Positions 39,566-59,500 of a stretch of DNA of 64,000 nucleotides are shown here, piece by piece (the first letter of the stretch is position 1; each line of letters opens with the position of its first letter). Position numbers and translations under genes: made by a program. Under the pieces are notes generated by a model, which did no database searches, had not been told where the DNA came from, and worked only from the letters and a program-made list of their open reading frames with translations. The DNA comes from Dryobates pubescens (Eukaryota; Chordata; Aves; Piciformes; Picidae), in NCBI RefSeq assembly GCF_014839835.1, contig NC_071627.1:18346001-18410000 (forward strand), given 5' to 3'.

Positions 39566-39587
39566 TCTCAGCCCGGCTGCCGCCGCC

Positions 39588-42500
39588 ATGAGCTCGCGGC
39601 AACCGGATGCTCCTGGTAAGCCTGCCCCGCTTTCGCTCCCGCTTTTCTCCCTACCGGCCCGGGTAGGCCGCGGCGGTGCTGAGCGCTGCCCTCTCTGTTC
39701 TCAGCGCTGGAGCAGGGCGGTGGGGCCCGCCCGGGCAAGATGTCGCTGCCCGTCGGCGTGCCGCGTCGGGCCTTCAGCTACGACGATGCCCTAGAGGACC
39801 CGGCGCCCATGACGCCGCCGCCTGCAGATCTGTGCGCCAACGTCCTGTGGAAGCAGCCGGTCATCCCTGAGCGCAAGTACCAGGAGCTCTCGAAGGTATG
39901 AGCCGGCTGGTTGTCACGGTGGCCCTGGCCAAGACGTGCCGCTGCAGCCTGGCCCTGCAGACCTGCTTGGCTGATGCAATGCACCGGGCAAGCTGCTGGC
40001 CACTCTTAGCCCTCGGCAGATGCCGGGAGAAGGACCTGCCTTGCTGCCTGGTCCTGTTGTGGGAACGCAGAAGTGTGGTTAAGATTAGGCTGTTCTGGGA
40101 GTCTGCTTGCTTGTGGGAGACTCTTCTGGGTTAAAAAACCCCAAACAAACAAAAAACAACCAAAACAAAGAAAAACCCTAAACCAAGCAAACAAAAAGCT
40201 GTAACCAGGTGTAATTAAACCAGGGCGACAGGGTAGTCTTATGTTGGATGTGTAAGCAAGTTCCCCTGAGAGGCTGTGGATGCCCCATCCCTGAAAGTGT
40301 TCAAAATCGGGTGGTATAAATCTTTGAGTGACCTCATCCAGTGCAAGGTGTCTCTGCAGGAAGCAGAGAGGCTGGACTAAATGGTCTTTGAAGGTCTCCC
40401 CATCCACAGTGTCCTATGAACTGTCTATGCTTTGAGTGCAAGACTAGCAGCTTTAAAAGCTGTTTTTTACATTTGAAGTGAAGTTAAATGTTTTTAAAGG
40501 GAAGCAAGTAACTCTGCATCCCTTTGAGTTTAAAATGCAGGCTTAAAATCATTCCTGTGGAATGTGCTAAGCCTCAAGTTGTGCTGCAGCGCGAAAAGCA
40601 AACTGACAAGTCGGGGAACTGCATCTCCTGTGTTAGGAGGAGGAAGTCCTTGTTTCACAGGATTTCTTGTTTTCAGGCATTCGTTTGCTCTCTGCTACTG
40701 GGGTCTTGTGATAAATGGTAGAACCATGACCACTAGGTGTATGAGGAAACTGATATAAAGGTTGAGGGGGAAAGAAAGATGTAAGCACCAGCCTCTAGTT
40801 TGTGTGACTGGTGTTGTGTAAATAGCTGTTTCTGAGCTCTGTGTGGGAGGGTGCTCTTGCCCAGTTGACCTTGAAGTCCAGTTTGCAATTAGGAGAATTG
40901 AAGTAGATACCTTTTTTCCCCTAGTGATCTTTTTGTACTTCAGTGAACAACTTTGGGCCCTGTGTGTTTACAATCCTTAGCAATGAACAGAAGATTTGAA
41001 AGTTTCAAGCTCTAAACATTTCTGGACTGTAGTGAGAACACTATATGGGTTTCTTCTGTGGGATGCAGTCTGCCTACTAGAGCAGCTTGGCCTTGTGTCT
41101 TCTTTGAGTAGTCAAAGATGTGTCCTGGCAAGCTGCTGAGATACTTCCTTGTCTTTAACCATACCCTGCTGCTTCTCCCCAGATTGAGGAAGGGGATGCT
41201 AACGTGAATGCACCTGCCATACCTCCTTCATCATCCACTGAGAGTGTGAACAAGGTACCTGTGGTGAAGGCCAAGGCCACTCATATCATCATGAACTCTC
41301 TCATTACAAGTAAGAGCTCTCATCTCTAGTGGGATGTGGGCACAAGCATGTGCTCTACCTGAAGTAATGCCTGAAGGGAACTACTAGAGTTCCTGGACAG
41401 CTTGTGGGTTCAGACCAACTTTGCTCTTGAACTGTATGAGGATCCTTCTAGAAAAAAAAGCAAGAAACTGGGGGACAGGCCACATTTGCTGCCTCTGTTT
41501 CCAGGTGCTAGAGGTGGGTGGTGAGGGAGGAGTGCTGGGTACACTGTGTGCTGATAGGACACTGCGGGCCACACCACCTGGTGCTGGAGTGCAGAGGTGG
41601 CTGTTACTCTGTTTGCTTATTAACTTGGTATTTCTGGATGGCAGGTAAAGCTCCAGAGTTAACTGGTGGGGAGAGCTGACATACTGTGGTAATGGAGCAC
41701 TTGCTGGCAGTTGTTAGCAAGACAGCTGCTCTCCTGTTAACTAACAGTAACACTGAGTCAAAACAAACCTCATAAATCATGATGGTTTAAGCTCAAATGG
41801 GGTCAGTTATGTTTGCAGAGAAGACATGCCCATTTGCAATGAGGAATTATTCATGTGTTAATCTGTCCCTGCTGTCTCTTCTAGCAGCTGGGATCTGAGC
41901 TTCATCCTTTCCTCTAAGCTGTGCTTTCCAAAGATGTCAAGCTATTTATTTTTTTCCTCAGACCAGCATTTTGTGCCAGATATATATTTGCACTTATTTC
42001 ACTCTTGGCTCAAAAATAACCTCCACATCAGAAAATAACATCTGGGGATATGGCCAGACTTCTGGAAAGCAGTTCCTGTTCTAGTCTAATGGTAAAATGT
42101 TAAACTAGTTAAAACTATGCCAGCCTAAACATCTTGTGCAGTAAGAGGTTAGGAGCCCAAACTGTCTTCACCCAGGAAGAACATTCTGTCACAAACTGGA
42201 AATAAGCAAAGGTTCTTTAGGTTTCTCATGCAATGCACTACCCCTGCAAATAACTTTCACCATTAACACAGGAAGTGTTTTAAAGACATTGGGCTTTCCC
42301 AGTAGTCTTTGTGCTCTAATTCCTTCTGACTTAGTTCCACTAGGGAATGAATATCTTATGCTGGTAGTGGGGGGAAGTGGTGTGTTGGTTTTTTCCCAGA
42401 ACTGAAGTTGATATCAGTGCTCATTCTGTATTTGGCTGAAATAGCTTATTGTACCTAATCTGGGATCACAGGGTGTCTTCAGCACCTGTTCTGCAAGGCT

Positions 42501-45377
42501 GCAATTGTCAGGTTAGCTAGTGTGGGCAGCCTTTCAGAGGACTGGTTTTTGTTGTTGCCCAAAACTATTTTTTTGCATCTAGAGGGCCCTTTAAAACCCA
42601 ATTTATTGGAGTCCCTTCCATTTAGGGAGTTGTAATTAGGAGTGATGCACAGGTAAGATGAGTTTGATTACAGATGTTGCATTTGTAATACATCTGGTGA
42701 TTTAGGACAAATCCCTCATGCTTCATTTGACTTAGCCCCATGACTCAGGATAGTTTTCAAGTGAGAATGTCCTTTTAGCTTCCGTCTTGCTGCCTCTATC
42801 AACTTGTCACAGCATGTGGGTATGAATGATGAAGAAGGTCTTATGTTTGGTTACTTAAGTTGCCTTTTTTTCTGGGACAGCTTGTGATGGCTTTTGTGGT
42901 ATGTGCTCTTGTTCATTCCAGAGCAGACTCAGGAGAGCATTCAACGCTTTGAGCAGCAGGCAGGCCTGAGAGATGCTGGCTACACTCCCCACAAAGGCCT
43001 CACTACCGAGGAGACCAACTATCACCGTGTGGCCGAGGCAGTCCATGTAAGGCTTTCAGCCCATTGTGGTAAAAAGTTACCTACCCACTTCCATTTTAGA
43101 GTACTGTTAACCTTTATAGTTTTGAAAGAAGCCATCTTTCCAAGTGGAAACATCCTGACAGAACCTAGTTTCTTGCTCTGCCTTGGAGTGGTGCCCTGCA
43201 ATTGGCTGTGGCAGCCGTTTGTCCTGAGGGAACTTGTAAACAATGCAATTCTGATGCGGAAGTTAGCAGCTGGAAGTTGGGCTTGCCTCTTACTAGAAAT
43301 GGAGGCAAAATGTCTTGAATCAACATGTTTCTGATGAGCTTGGTTGCCCACGGTGATCCTGCATTTGGAGTTTAATAGCAAACTCTCTCAGTGTACCCCC
43401 ATAAGGTCAGTGCTTTGCTAACCGCGTTGAACTGCCTTAGTGTCGCTTGGATAGCCACAGGGAACGTTCCGAGAAGGTGCCTGCCTGGTTGGTGTTTGAA
43501 CTGTAACTGCCCTTCAAGTGACTTCCTCAAAGTGCATTTTGTCCTGACTCGTAATGACTTGGTTCACATGCACCCAGTTCCTGTTTATCTGATGGCCAGG
43601 TGTACTCCTCAAAATGCAGTTCATCACAGTGTTTCCGTCCTCTTGGATGTGAATTGCTTCCTGGGGTCTGGTGCTCCTAGACCCTGTACCTTCTGAACAA
43701 GGTGTGGTCTTGCCTTTAGTAGAGAGCTTGTGGGACTGAAAGCTTTGTCACTAAAAGTGCTGGAGACCAGTAGTTGCTATGACATTTAGACTTGTTACTG
43801 GGTAGCTGGACTGATGTGTAAGCTGGCTCTGCTGTATCTTGCAGGCTCCCTATGAGTGCTGGAGTGGAAGCAGTACAGTACTGCAGTTGCTTTGAATTGC
43901 AGAGTGAGCTGTAGCTGTTATTTCACTTCCTCTAGTCTAGAGGATGTCTTGAGCATAGACTTCCTGAATGCTTGTATCTGACATGGAAAGATGGTTCAGG
44001 GTTATGTGCAAGAATTGCAATACTGGCTTTAGCTTTAGGTACAATGACACTTAATATCCATTGTCACCTGTGATACAAGCAGTTGTCCAGATTATATCAA
44101 AGCTGCTGTTTGTTTCTTATCTTGTATTTAAGCTCTATTGCTTCCATGTTCTCTTCTTTCTCCTAACAGAAGCTAAAAATGCAGAGTGGAGAGATGACAA
44201 AAGATGACAGACAGACTTCGTCTGCTCAGTCCACCCCAAGCAGCACACCCCACTCTTCTCCCAAGCATAAAAACAGGTACTCTGTACTGGCAGACCGCTG
44301 CCTCCTTTGAATTTCACCCCTTAGACAGTCACTCACTGGTTGAGAAAGTTATTTGTAGCATCTTCCACCTCAGCAACCTGTAGGAAACCAGAGTGTGCTG
44401 TGGCTTTGCACTGGATACATCCAGTTCAAAGCTTGTGGAGTTTGAACTCGCATTTTCATCATGGGTGGTAACAAATCTATTAAGATTGTTTAAATTGCTG
44501 CTGCTAACTACATGTAAACTACATGCAGAGTTCCTGGCACAGTGAGGCCACTTGAAGTATTCATGCTCATGCCTCATCTCATACATACCAATGATTTATT
44601 TATTTTTTCCCCTAGGGGCTGGTTTCGACAGGGATCTTCTTCTATCACTGGCCCAGACTTTGCCATGGAAAAGGTGGGGGACAACTTGCCATCTGAAAGA
44701 TGGAGCTTTTTTGGACCCAAAGCAATCCAGAAATCCACCACTGATCCAGGTATGTCCTTAATCTTCTGTCCTGCAAGACCTGGATGAGTACAGCCACACA
44801 CCAGAGTTGTAATTGTTTCTGGAGCCTTATCCTGCTTGCCTTGTTACTTTCTAGGACCACCTTTGTGATCCTGCTATTTCTGTGCATAAATAGGCAAAAC
44901 CTATGCCAAGAATCTGAAAGTAGAAATAACTTGCCCTGAGCTGCAGTGGAAAGGCAGGATGTGAAGGTGCCAGCTTTTTACTCTGCTTTCTGGTGGAACC
45001 AGGACTGGAAGTGGCAGCCACTGATGTGGAATTGTCTTTAGATGAAAGGAAGCTGCTGGGCCTAGTGTAGGCTTTCTGCAGTGACACTGCCCACTCCTGG
45101 CAGCAGTGGGAAAAGGGCTTGGCTAGTTTTCCTGGCTTTTACTTACTGTGATTTCTTTTTTTCATCAGGAGGATTTACCATCCAATCCTATAAGGGTGCC
45201 CAGAAGCCTTCCCCAATGGAGCTGATGCGTGCTCAGGCTACTAGGATGTCAGAAGATCCAGCCCCCTTCAAGCCCCCCAAAATGGACATTCCGGTCACGG
45301 AAGGGAGGAAGCAATCTCCACGTTCCCATAATATCAAACCCCGGGATCTGAACGTGCTCACTCCCACTGGGTTCTAG
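39588..45377 (+). CDS. KIAA1191: KIAA1191 (p33MONOX), putative monooxygenase-like protein
   Basis: Seven exons: 39588-39615, 39705-39895, 41183-41309, 42922-43046, 44170-44276, 44616-44749 and 45169-45377; 921 nt, 306 aa (human about 305). Conserved blocks are SYDDALEDPAPMTPPP near residue 30, the segment KVPVVKAKATHIIMNSLIT, QQAGLRDAGYTPHKGLTTEE in the middle, and the C-terminus PRDLNVLTPTGF. Between them the protein is rich in Ser, Pro and Gln and probably disordered. The human protein was named p33MONOX for a proposed flavin-dependent monooxygenase activity, but no Rossmann dinucleotide motif is visible to me. I therefore take the family identity as firm and the enzymatic role as unproven. 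Introns 2-4 are 1.1-1.6 kb; only a CR1 piece was recognised. Confidence 0.94.
40205..40425 (+). mobile_element. CR1 LINE fragment, diverged
   Basis: The stretch with aggctgtggatgccccatcc, then aggctggactaaatggtctt and gtcctatgaa, is a worn CR1 3' end. It lies in KIAA1191 intron 2 after an A-rich run (40133-40195). Confidence 0.7.
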
Positions 45378-46990
45378 GAAGAACTTCTTTAGTGAGCTAC
45401 AGGGTGTCTTAGTTGCTGCTTCCCTGTCCTGTTGTGCTGCAGTAAACTAGGAAAGTCTCCTTTCCAGCTCTTCATCTCAGAAAAGGAAACAGTTGTGACT
45501 GTCCTCCTAGAGCCAGTTTGGGGAAAACTCCTGTGCTAGTCCCAAAGCAGTGCAAACCATCTTGTCTGCTGTCTTGCCCCAGTTCAGTCTGCTGGGCTGC
45601 ACTAGGTGTGTTGCCTAGCACGCTGCACCACAGTAAAACTCTTGAACCATATTTTGTGGGGTAGGACTGCGTGTGGTGTGCAAGCAGACTGGCTTGTCTA
45701 CCTGTAGTCTGATTGTCTTGTCCTGCTCAGTGCTGAAGCAATCTCAGGAGGATTGTGGTTCTGTCTGGCATATACAGAACACCAGCAGAAAGTTACAAAA
45801 AACAAGCAAGGACTGAAAACTGCAGCAGTGACTGCCAGAAGGAAGTTGCTCTGGGAGTGTGGTGAGTCAGCTTTAAATGTGGCACTGTCTGTTGGTGCCC
45901 TTACAGTTCAACACCTGGTACTACCTTGTCCTTGAAGCTTTTTTAAAAGGAATAGTGATGATTCTAAGATGCTCTTGCTAGAATGGCAGGGAACAGAATC
46001 TAATGACATCTGGCAGTAGTGAGGAAGAATTGCTTCTCTTACAACTCTGTTCCTCCAAAAAGGTGGGAATGACCAGAGCTGATGTGGCTTGAACTAAGTA
46101 ATCCTCCTTTCTTTTCTGCAAAACAACACTGTCCTGCCTTCTGTAAGACAGGCCTTCAGGAGCTGTGGCACTCTGGTGCTGCTTAATTTCCTTAATTATT
46201 TTGTTTTCCCCTGCTGGCACCTTGTATGAATCATGTAGAAGTGTATTTGACACCAGGGGCACTTCTCAAGTGGGTCTTCTTTTAAAATTTGCATTAAATA
46301 CATTTTTCAGGGCTAAGGGAGGACTGAGATCAAGGCTGGATGTGCCTCCCTGCTATGAAACAGACATGTCATTTTTAGCCTAGTCAGAACCAGTTTCTGG
46401 GAAGAACTATCACTTGCTTTCATGAGAAGTGGGAAAAGTACAAGAAACTCTGGGCTACAACATAATCCCTCAAGCATTGTAGGCAGTGTTGCTCTGTAAC
46501 CTTCACCTGTCCTGTGGTGAATGAGTCTCCTGATCTCACAACTGTTGCAGAGCTCCATCAGCAGGCTTTTTGTAGTGATGTGGTGGCACAGCAGCCTTGC
46601 CTCTGGTACTGGAAGCTTCTCTGTAGCCAGGACATTGTGCAGAGGTTACTTAACAGGTGGTAACCATTGAGCTCTGGAGTTTCTGCTGCCTTAAACCAAA
46701 CATTCCTCCCAGAGGGTGAGGCAGGGTTGGCTCATCTCACAAGCTGCTGACCCCTCTGAAGAAGCATGTTTTGTGGCTTTGCATCTCTCAAGCTTCAACA
46801 GCACTGCCAGTGATGTGTTGTATTGAAAGTCTCTCACCTAACCAAGCAGTTTCCACTGTCACCACTCATTTGTACCTTGGCAATCAGTCTCTTGTTTGAC
46901 ATTAATTTATTTGTCTGTATTCATGTTGAACATGTGTGATTTTTGTTTGGTTTGTTTCCTACAAGAAAATAAAACCCTTGTGAATGGAGG
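45378..46990 (+). other. KIAA1191: KIAA1191 3' UTR and poly(A) signal
   Basis: About 1.6 kb of non-coding sequence ends at AATAAA at 46968-46973, followed by a GT-rich stretch (tctttgtgtgtgtc) of the kind found downstream of cleavage sites. Confidence 0.8.
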
Positions 46991-48420
46991 TTCTTTGTGT
47001 GTGTCAGCACTAGTGAAGCATCTGTGGGAGTAATGGAGTTGAGGTTCTGCCTGGTGAGGCTTTGGCAGCACTTGCATCAGGGTAAAATATTAGCTCTAAC
47101 ACTCCCGCTTGACTGGGTAGGTTTAAAGCCAGACTCAGCCATGCCTTGGACTTGTGTAGGTGAAGCTAAATGTGAAATCTGTGTTTTCTTGATCTAATCA
47201 AAGGGAGATTCTTCATGTTCCCAAGCCTGCTTCTCTTGCAGCCTGTGTGCTGTTTGCACCTGCATTACAGAGGAGGCATGGATGTAGGAGCCAGGCTGAC
47301 ATTTGCCTAGAGGTGCCCAGCTCCTGGTGGTGTGGCCTTCTTGGCTTTATTTTCACCTGAAATGTTCTGGTGTGGGCAGCTACAAATGCTACAGCACCCG
47401 AGTACTGCCGATAGAGCACATGGCTCTCCTGGGCTGGGGAGGCCTGAGCTGAGCACAGGCATTCCCTGTACTCCCAGAGTGTTGGCACAGCTAAAAGTCA
47501 TGAAGTGACTGAAGCAGCCAGGTACTCAGGTACAGGCTGCTGCTGTAGCTCGTGGTTACACAGGCTCATCTCATAGTTTAGTTTGGAAAGGATGGGAATA
47601 AAGTGTGGCCTCTTGGTGGGATTCTCATCCTAATTTCTTTATTGTGTCCCAACATCATTCTTGGGGATATGACTGTCCCTGTGGACCTCTTGCTACCAGG
47701 CAGCTTCCTGTCTCATGATTGAAGTCTAGACCAGTTAAAAGGACCTACCTGGTTTATACACCTGAATGAGCTCACTATGTGGGAGGGGCAGCTTTCTAGA
47801 GCAGGAAGCACTTGGGAGTTTGCACTGTTGGCAGTGCTTCTGGCTGCTGCTTACAAAAACTATGCTTTTCCCAGGCTTATGCCTGGAAGGGAGGGGTGGT
47901 GTCATGCAGATGAGTGGCTTGTTCTGCACCTGGCAGTGGGGAAGAGGCTTCCTAAAGTAGAAGGAACAAACCTGTCTGATCTGGGGCTCCCTCTTCCAAG
48001 CTGTTCTGGGCTAACTGAAGCCAGGCTCCTGGATGAGGCCTTGCTGTGCAGCAAGCATTGCCTTCAGATTGTAAAGCACTAACCAGGACTGCCCTGCCAT
48101 GGCTGTGCTCAATGTTCTTCTTGACACATTAACCACTTCGGGCAAAGTCACATGTTTGGAACACCAATGCTCCTCTCTGTCTAGTGTGGCCTGGGGATCC
48201 CTGTGCTGTGCATGCTGTCACTGAAGCCTACACCTGCTTTTTTTGTTAAATTAAATACTATCATCTTTTTCTGAACACCAAACAGGTGTTTGGGCATTTT
48301 GCTCACTGTGCAAACGAATGGCAGAGGTTATAGCTGCTGTAGTCTGATGCTATTGCAAAGTACAGCTGACAGCCCTGCACTCCCTTGGGGCAGGCCTGGC
48401 ACCACCATGGAACAGTCTCA
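46991..48420. other. KIAA1191-SIMC1 tail-to-tail spacer
   Basis: About 1.4 kb with no coding pattern or recognised repeat. An AATAAA near 47598 could give KIAA1191 a longer 3' end. Confidence 0.6.
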
Positions 48421-48424
48421 GCAA

Positions 48425-48642
48425 ACAGGAAAATAATTTATTTTCTACCACTGTACAAAGTGCCTTGAACAGTAGGATGAGACAGGTTTGAAAGGAAACC
48501 AGGTGTTTTCCCCAAGAGACATAGAAATAAGTCCACATGACATGACATTTGAGACTGCAGCATGATGAGATGATGTTTTGAGAGGAAACATGAAGCTCTC
48601 TGTGCCCCCCACCCCCCCCTGCTGCTGCAGTGGTTGTTGCTG
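48425..48642 (-). other. SIMC1: SIMC1 3' UTR and poly(A) signal
   Basis: On the minus strand AATAAA at 48442-48437 lies about 200 bp past the SIMC1 stop codon, giving a short UTR that starts with a G-rich run (48606-48619). Confidence 0.75.
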
Positions 48643-56386
<7,744 letters not shown>

Positions 56387-56526
56387 CTTGGCGGCGGGCG
56401 GTGGCTCCGCCCCGCACGGGCCGGCAGCGGCAGCTCTCGGGCCGGGCCTGGGGCGGAAGCTGCGTCAGTAACGGCAGCCGGGAGGGGTGGTGGCAGCGGC
56501 CCCGGTCGCGGCGCGGCCCCGCCGCT
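56387..56526. promoter_or_regulatory. Compact bidirectional promoter, SIMC1 (-) / THOC3 (+)
   Basis: Only 140 bp separate the two start codons. The interval is almost entirely G+C with many CpGs, a purine-rich ggcggaagc ETS-like site at about 56452-56460, and no TATA box. Both 5' UTRs must be very short or overlap. Confidence 0.8.
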
Positions 56527-59500
56527 ATGGCGCTGTCCCCCTATGTGCAGGCCATGCAAGAGCTGTTCCGCGCCAACACCCGGAGCCGTGAGTTCCCGGC
56601 GCACGGCGCCAAGGTGCACTCGGTGGCCTGGAGCTGTTGCGGCCGCCGCCTCGCCTCCGGCTCCTTCGACAAGACCGCCAGCGTCTTCCTGCTCGAGAAG
56701 GACCGGCTGGTGAGCAAATGAGGCGGTTCGGTGCCAGGCACTGGGGAGCGGCTGGAAGCACGGCTCCGGCTGGTATTGGGACATCCCAGCAGCCCACGGG
56801 CCGGGACTGATGGTGCAGGCTGGTACCAGGGACTCCCGCGGGGCTGGATCCTCGGACCGGGGGCTCGAACCGAGAATGAGCCCCAGTGGGTACAAGGACT
56901 GGGAGTGGGGAGGCTGGGTCTGTACCGGGAGAAGAAGCGTCAATAAGGACCCCGCAGACTGGTGCTGGGGTCAGGGAGCCAAGACTGGAATTGGTGTCTC
57001 CATCCTGCCCGGCTTAGGTAGGGAACGTGATGAAATGGTGGTGGGGCTTTGGGCTGATCACCTGCCCCATCCGGTAACCGGCAATGGAGGCGGGTAGAGA
57101 TTCATTCATCCTTCTCGTTAGTGGCTGCCGTAGAATCATAAAACGGTTTGTGTTGAAAGGGACCTTATATATATATGTATATATGTATACATACAGAAAG
57201 AGTGATTGCCCATTGGAATGGGCTGCCTGGGGAGGTGGTGGAGTCGCCATCATTGGAGGTTTTCAGGAGAAGACTTGATGGGGTGCTTGGTGCCATGGGT
57301 TAGTTGTTTAGGTGGTGTTGGATTGGTTGATGGGTTGGACGCGATGATCTTGACGGTCTCTTCCAACCTGGTTTATTCTATGTATTCTATTCTATGTATT
57401 AAAGGTCCAATCTCAGTGCCACGGGCAGGGACACTTCTGCTAGACCAGATTGCCTAAAAGCTTCATCCAACCTGGCCTGGAAGGTTACCAGGAATGAGGC
57501 ATGCATAATTTCTTTGGCCAACCTGTTCCAGTGTTTCATCATCCTTTCTAATATTTAATCTAAATCTATCCTTTTTCAGTTTAAAACTGTCAACTTCTTG
57601 TCCTGTCACTACATTCCCTCTAGTGACAGGACAAAGCTGGGGAGTCCTTCTCCACCCTTCCTGTAGACACCTTTTATGTACTGAAAGGCCACAATAAGAT
57701 TTCCCTAGACTCTTCTTTCCTTCAGGCTGAACAACCCCAGTGCTCTCAGCTTGTCCTCATAGGAGAGGTGCTCCAGCCCCCTGATCAGCTCTGTAGCTCT
57801 CTGCACCTGTTTGATCAGGTCTATGTCTTTCTTGCATTGTCCTCTCTCTCCAGGTGAAGGAGAACAACTACCGAGGCCATGGGGATAGTGTGGATCAGCT
57901 CTGCTGGCACCCCAGCAATCCTGACCTCTTTGTCACGGCATCTGGGGACAAAACCATCCGCATCTGGGACGTCCGTACCACCAAATGCATCGCCACTGTC
58001 AACACCAAAGGTGGGTCCTTTCCTTCCTTGGGTCTCAGCAGGACCTCAGCTGCATGGCACTTGTCTGCAGTGGCACAGTGCTTTAGGACTATGCAATTGG
58101 AGCATCTTTGCTGACCGCATGTGTCTTTGTGTTGCACTCGTCTGTAAGGAGCAGCAGTGAACACAGGGGCTGATTTACTGCAGTGTAAGGGCTACAGAAG
58201 CTACTGAAATACGATGCTGGTAGTGAAAGTGTCCTGTATTCAGCACAAGAAGGGCATGAACCTATTGAAGTGGGTCCAGGGGAGGGCCACAAAAATGATC
58301 AGATGTCTAGGATACCTCTGCTGTGAAGAAAGACTGAGAGAGTTGAGGTTGTTCAGCCCAGAGAAGAGGAGGCTCTGGGGAGACATTGTGGCCTTTCAGT
58401 ACTTAAAGGACTCTCTAAGAGAGATGGCCATAATCTTTTTAGCAGGGCCTGTGGCAAGGACAAGAGCTGATGGTTTTAAACTAAAAGAGGGGAGATTTAG
58501 ATACAAGGAAGACATTTTTCACAATGAAGTTGGTGGAACACTGGCCCAGGTTGCCCAGAAAGGTGGTGGATGCACCTTCCCTGGAAACATTCAAGGTCAG
58601 GTTGGAGGAGACTTTGAGCAACCTAACTGAATTTTATGTTCACTGCAAGAGGGTTGGACTAAATGGTGTCATCTGGCTTTAATGTTCCTTCTAACCCAAA
58701 CCATTTTGTTTCTTTGATACTTGTGTCTGGAGTCTCTGGGCTGCAAGGCTGGAGATTAAGGTGAGGCATACCTATGGAGAGCCATGGTGGAAGTAAAAGT
58801 TTGTGTGGGTTCAGAAAGGCTTTGCCCTTAGAAATCTCCAATTTTGAGTTGTTTGGGCTGGAAATGACTTTGTAAGATGGCATAACTGCAACCTGCCTTG
58901 TAGAATCAGAATTGTTTCATTGGAAAAGACCTCTGAGGTCATGGAGTCCACCTGTCAACCTAATTTCACCATGGCCATTAAACCATGTCCTGAAGTGCCC
59001 TGTCTGCATGGTTTTTGAGCACCTCCAGGCTTGGTGATTCCACCACCTCCCTGAGCAGCCTGTTCCAGTCCCTGACCACGCTTTCCATAAGGAAATTTTT
59101 GCTAATAGCCAATCAACAACACCCCCCCCCCCCCCCCCCCCCAATTCCATTTGAGGCCATTTCCTCTTGTTCTGTCATGTGATACTCAGGAGAAGAGGCC
59201 AACCACCACCTCACTGCAATCTCTTTTCAGGTAGTTGTAGAGATCAGTGAGGTCTCCCCTCAGCCTCCACTTCTCCAAACTAAACAATCCCAGTTCCTTC
59301 AGCCACTCCTCAGCAGACCTGCTCTCCAGACCCTTTGCCAGCTTCATTGCCCATGGACATGCTGCAGGACATCAATGTCCTTTTTGTAGTGAGTGGCCCC
59401 AAACTGAACACAGCAGCTGAGCTGTGGCCTCACCAGTGCTGAGTAAAGGGTCATGATCACTCCCCTACTCCTGCTAGCCACACTGTTCCTGATACAGGCC

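Larger units (their letters stand above)
38592..39587. promoter_or_regulatory. ARL10 (-) / KIAA1191 (+) head-to-head spacer
   Basis: This 996-bp gap holds both promoters. The ARL10 side has a perfect CRE palindrome at 38685-38692. The middle has a GA-rich purine repeat (38755-38820) and unremarkable sequence. The KIAA1191 side is a CpG island from about 39240 with runs of CCCCGCCC and a ZNF143/THAP11-like site at 39392-39415. Confidence 0.7.
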
